Positions 41,617-43,118 of a stretch of DNA of 43,118 bases are shown here, piece by piece. The DNA is from Intestinimonas sp052065695 (GTDB taxonomy: Bacteria > Bacillota > Clostridia > Oscillospirales > Oscillospiraceae). Position 1 is the stretch's first letter, and the number at the start of each line of letters is the position of its first letter. The notes beneath the pieces were generated by a model. That model was not told where the DNA came from. It saw only the letters and a program-made list of their open reading frames with translations, and made no database searches. The stretch is from positions 1 to 43,118 of the forward strand of contig NZ_JBQHTM010000032.1 in assembly GCF_052065695.1 (NCBI RefSeq), given 5' to 3'. Both the position numbers and the translations under genes were made by a program.

Positions 41617-41995
41617 ATGACAAAAGATGAAGTAAAAAAACTCAGGATGGACAGTCCGGAATCACTACAGTTTTTAAATAATGCTACAAAATTTTATAAT
41701 TTAATGATGATGTATCGTTGTGCTATTCGGGAGATACAAACTAAGCTTGAGGTTTTGGATGATGAATTTTCAGTTGAGAACAATCGAAATCCTATTTCTT
41801 TTATAAAAACAAGAATTAAGAAGCCCAATAGTATTTACAATAAACTGCAGAAGATGGGATATGAATTTACAACAGAAAATATACAGACATATCTCAATGA
41901 TGTAGCAGGCGTTCGAATAGTTTGTGCGTTTATTGACGATATTTATATGATATCAGATTTGATTACCAAACAGGATTGTGTTTGTCAAACGAAAA
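41617..41995 (+). pseudogene. small alarmone synthetase (RelA/SpoT-like), truncated
   Basis: The first ~126 codons of a RelA/SpoT nucleotidyltransferase: MTKDEVKKLRMDSPE, IKTRIKKPNSIYNKLQKMGY and LNDVAGVRIVCAFIDDIYMI are the N-terminal synthetase hallmarks. The rest of the synthetase domain is gone. The last residues and stop (TGTGA) come from the IS21 end beginning at about 41996. AAGGAAAG lies upstream of ATG 41617. These enzymes make (p)ppGpp or related alarmones. The gene is AT-richer than brxL and may have been a further defence or stress gene appended to the BREX locus. Confidence 0.85.
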
Positions 41996-42134
41996 TGTGA
42001 GCAAAAGGGCCCCAAAAAAGTGAGCACCTTCAGCACCAGATTTCATGTCGTGAGCAATGTTTTTCCCAAGTACCAAATGCTCACCTTTTGAGTACCCGGA
42101 AAGATGAGGGCCTTTTGCAAGAGTGAGTGCCCTG

Positions 42135-42217
42135 GGGGCCTAATGCTCACATCGGTCCCCCGGAGGCCAAACGCTCGCATCGGTGCCAATAGGGGCCAAG
42201 TGCTCACATCGGTGCCC
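42135..42217. repeat. three tandem IS21 terminal repeats
   Basis: Three 25-26 bp copies carry the core GGCC..(G/A)TGCTCACATCGGT: 42135-42159, 42163-42187 (variant GCTCGCATCGGTGCC) and 42192-42217, at 28-29 bp period. Their TGCTCACA is the inverse of TGTGAGCA at the outer end (41996-42003). GGSCCTTTTGCA also recurs (42108-42119, 42220-42231) and TTTTGAGTACCC twice (42086-42097, 42236-42247). IS21 elements have such multiple transposase-binding repeats near each end. Confidence 0.75.
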
Positions 42218-42246
42218 AAAGCCCTTTTGCACTAATTTTGAGTACC

Positions 42247-42981
42247 CTAAGTGTATGCCCTCTGGCGGTTTAGGGACTGGGTAAGCCGGTAGCTTTCCCC
42301 AGAGAAAATCACAATATGGCTGTGGTGGATAAGCCGGTCAACGAGCGCCGCAGTCAGGCGGTTGTCCCCAAAGACAGTGTTCCACTGAGAGAACTCCAGG
42401 TTTGAAGTAATAATCAGGCTCTTGCGCTCGTAGCAATCGGAAATCACTTGGAACAGCAGTTCAGCGGCGTCCTTGTGCAGAGGGACGAAACCAATCTCGT
42501 CAATCACAACAAGCTCTACCTTTTTCAGCGTACCCAGGTAATTGTTCAAGGTTCCCTTGGTGTTCTTTTCCAGCAGTATGTTTGCCAACTCAGCCGCAGT
42601 AAAGAAACGGACACGCCGCCCCTCCTGGCAGGCTTTCAAAGCAATAGCCGTAGCCAGATGGGTCTTTCCCGTCCCAACGCTCCCCATAAAAATCAGGTTC
42701 TCTTTTGGGGCAAGGAACTGGAGGTCGGTCATGTATTCCTGTGGCAAGCCGCCAGGAAGTTCAATGGCGGAGTTCCACACAAAATCATCCAGTGTCTTCA
42801 TCACCCGGAAACCAGCCGTCTTTACCATGCGGTTAATCCGGTTGGTTTCTCGTTCCTGCAATTCCAGTGTCAAGAGATCGGTCACATACTGCTCGGTATT
42901 TTCGTAGGGGACGCTCCGCCAGCCTTTCGCCATGCCGCCCAGCTTCACTTGCCGCATGAGCTGTTCAATCTGTTCAGCCAT
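42247..42981 (-). CDS. istB: IstB transposition helper ATPase
   Basis: About 244 residues starting MAEQIEQLMRQVKLGGMAKGW. AAA+ domain: Walker A GSVGTGKTH, Walker B LVVIDEIGF and ITSNLEFSQW are characteristic of IstB, which assembles on target DNA and recruits IstA. ATG 42981 is favoured over GTG 42990 because GGGAGG sits 8 bases upstream. The gene overlaps the end of istA by a few bases, as usual for IS21 elements, and is intact. It lies on the minus strand opposite the BREX operon. Confidence 0.95.
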   Translation of the reverse strand: MAEQIEQLMRQVKLGGMAKGWRSVPYENTEQYVTDLLTLELQERETNRINRMVKTAGFRVMKTLDDFVWNSAIELPGGLPQEYMTDLQFLAPKENLIFMGSVGTGKTHLATAIALKACQEGRRVRFFTAAELANILLEKNTKGTLNNYLGTLKKVELVVIDEIGFVPLHKDAAELLFQVISDCYERKSLIITSNLEFSQWNTVFGDNRLTAALVDRLIHHSHIVIFSGESYRLTQSLNRQRAYT

Positions 42982-43117
42982 GAGCCTCACCTCCCATCAG
43001 GCCATCATAGGCTGAGAGGTTTGGATTGTAGTTCAGCAATGGGGCTCCGGAGAGTTTAAGCGGATCTGGGCGGTACTCCTTCTTGGCAATCATGTAATAA
43101 CACTGCCGCAGGCTGTC
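42974..43117 (-). CDS. istA: IstA transposase, C-terminal 47 residues (edge)
   Basis: The reverse strand from the right edge reads DSLRQCYYMIAKKEYRPDPL and ends GGEAHG-stop at 42974, overlapping the istB start. This is the usual end of IS21 IstA transposase. The DDE catalytic domain lies outside the window. Confidence 0.85.
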   Translation of the reverse strand, partial: DSLRQCYYMIAKKEYRPDPLKLSGAPLLNYNPNLSAYDGLMGGEAHG

Positions 43118-43118
43118 C

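Larger units (their letters stand above)
41996..43118 (-). mobile_element. IS21-family insertion sequence (partial)
   Basis: The element begins at about 41996 with TGTGAGCA, followed by repeated terminal motifs, then istB and the end of istA on the minus strand, and runs past the right edge. It interrupts the alarmone synthetase gene. The 3' side of the element and its other end are outside the window, so target duplication cannot be checked. Confidence 0.9.

Noticed and set aside
42247..42990. IstB-like gene as a second DnaC helicase loader
   Set aside because: It overlaps the end of an IstA gene and is flanked by IS21 terminal repeats, so it belongs to the insertion sequence.
1..43118. CRISPR array, tRNA or rRNA genes
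   Set aside because: No regularly spaced direct repeats of suitable length, and no cloverleaf or rRNA segment, were seen on either strand.

Overview
The window looks like Gram-positive, Clostridia-type gut DNA: strong GGAGG ribosome-binding sites, many ATGA stop/start overlaps, and the gene content of a Tn1549/CTn-like integrative conjugative element (ICE). Species cannot be read from it. No chromosomal housekeeping gene is visible; almost everything belongs to mobile or defence modules.

Region 1 (1-5900) is the start of an ICE backbone. It holds a cut-off gene end, a non-coding stretch with three ATGGGTTTAC repeats, then an antirepressor-like protein, a replication-initiator-like HTH protein, a DnaC-like ATPase, ParB, accessory proteins, a PcfB-like protein, and the first ~95 codons of a VirD4 coupling protein. 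Region 2 (about 5890-12020) is a foreign mobilizable element inside virD4: large serine recombinase, TnpW-like protein, DUF3847 protein, hairpin-rich oriT-like DNA, MobA/L relaxase and a broken primase-like gene. Its AT-rich cargo is an RlmA-type 23S rRNA methyltransferase behind a short leader reading frame ending in Met-Arg-Leu-Arg, which resembles macrolide-sensing leaders. The right edge of this element runs directly into the middle of a topoisomerase gene, so the mating-pore genes normally found between virD4 and topB are absent.

Region 3 (12021-24917) resumes the ICE: 3' part of topB, an ArdC/metallopeptidase multidomain protein, TTRAP, an inserted AAA+/DUF4143 ATPase with its own promoter, a giant methylase-helicase with an apparent internal in-frame deletion, MobC, and a second relaxase. 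The element probably can no longer transfer itself, though it keeps relaxase genes.

Region 4 (25000-26900) is a two-gene module: a macrodomain-HTH fusion followed by a von Willebrand A protein. Region 5 (27100-41558) is a complete type 1 BREX phage-defence operon: small HTH protein, brxA, brxB, brxC, pglX, pglZ, brxL, all on + with short gaps. Two features stand out. A three-gene cassette (DUF3990 ADP-ribosyltransferase-fold-like protein, an unknown 79-residue protein, a DUF3791 protein) sits between pglX and pglZ. The specificity portion of pglX is a sharply AT-rich block of about 0.7 kb, as if the target-recognition domain had been swapped in. Region 6 (41617-43118) is a small alarmone synthetase gene cut off by an IS21-family insertion sequence that runs off the right edge.

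The best candidates for undescribed biology are the BREX operon with an embedded ART-like toxin/antitoxin-like cassette, possibly linked to the nearby macrodomain gene, and the MRLR leader with alternative hairpins before the rRNA methyltransferase.
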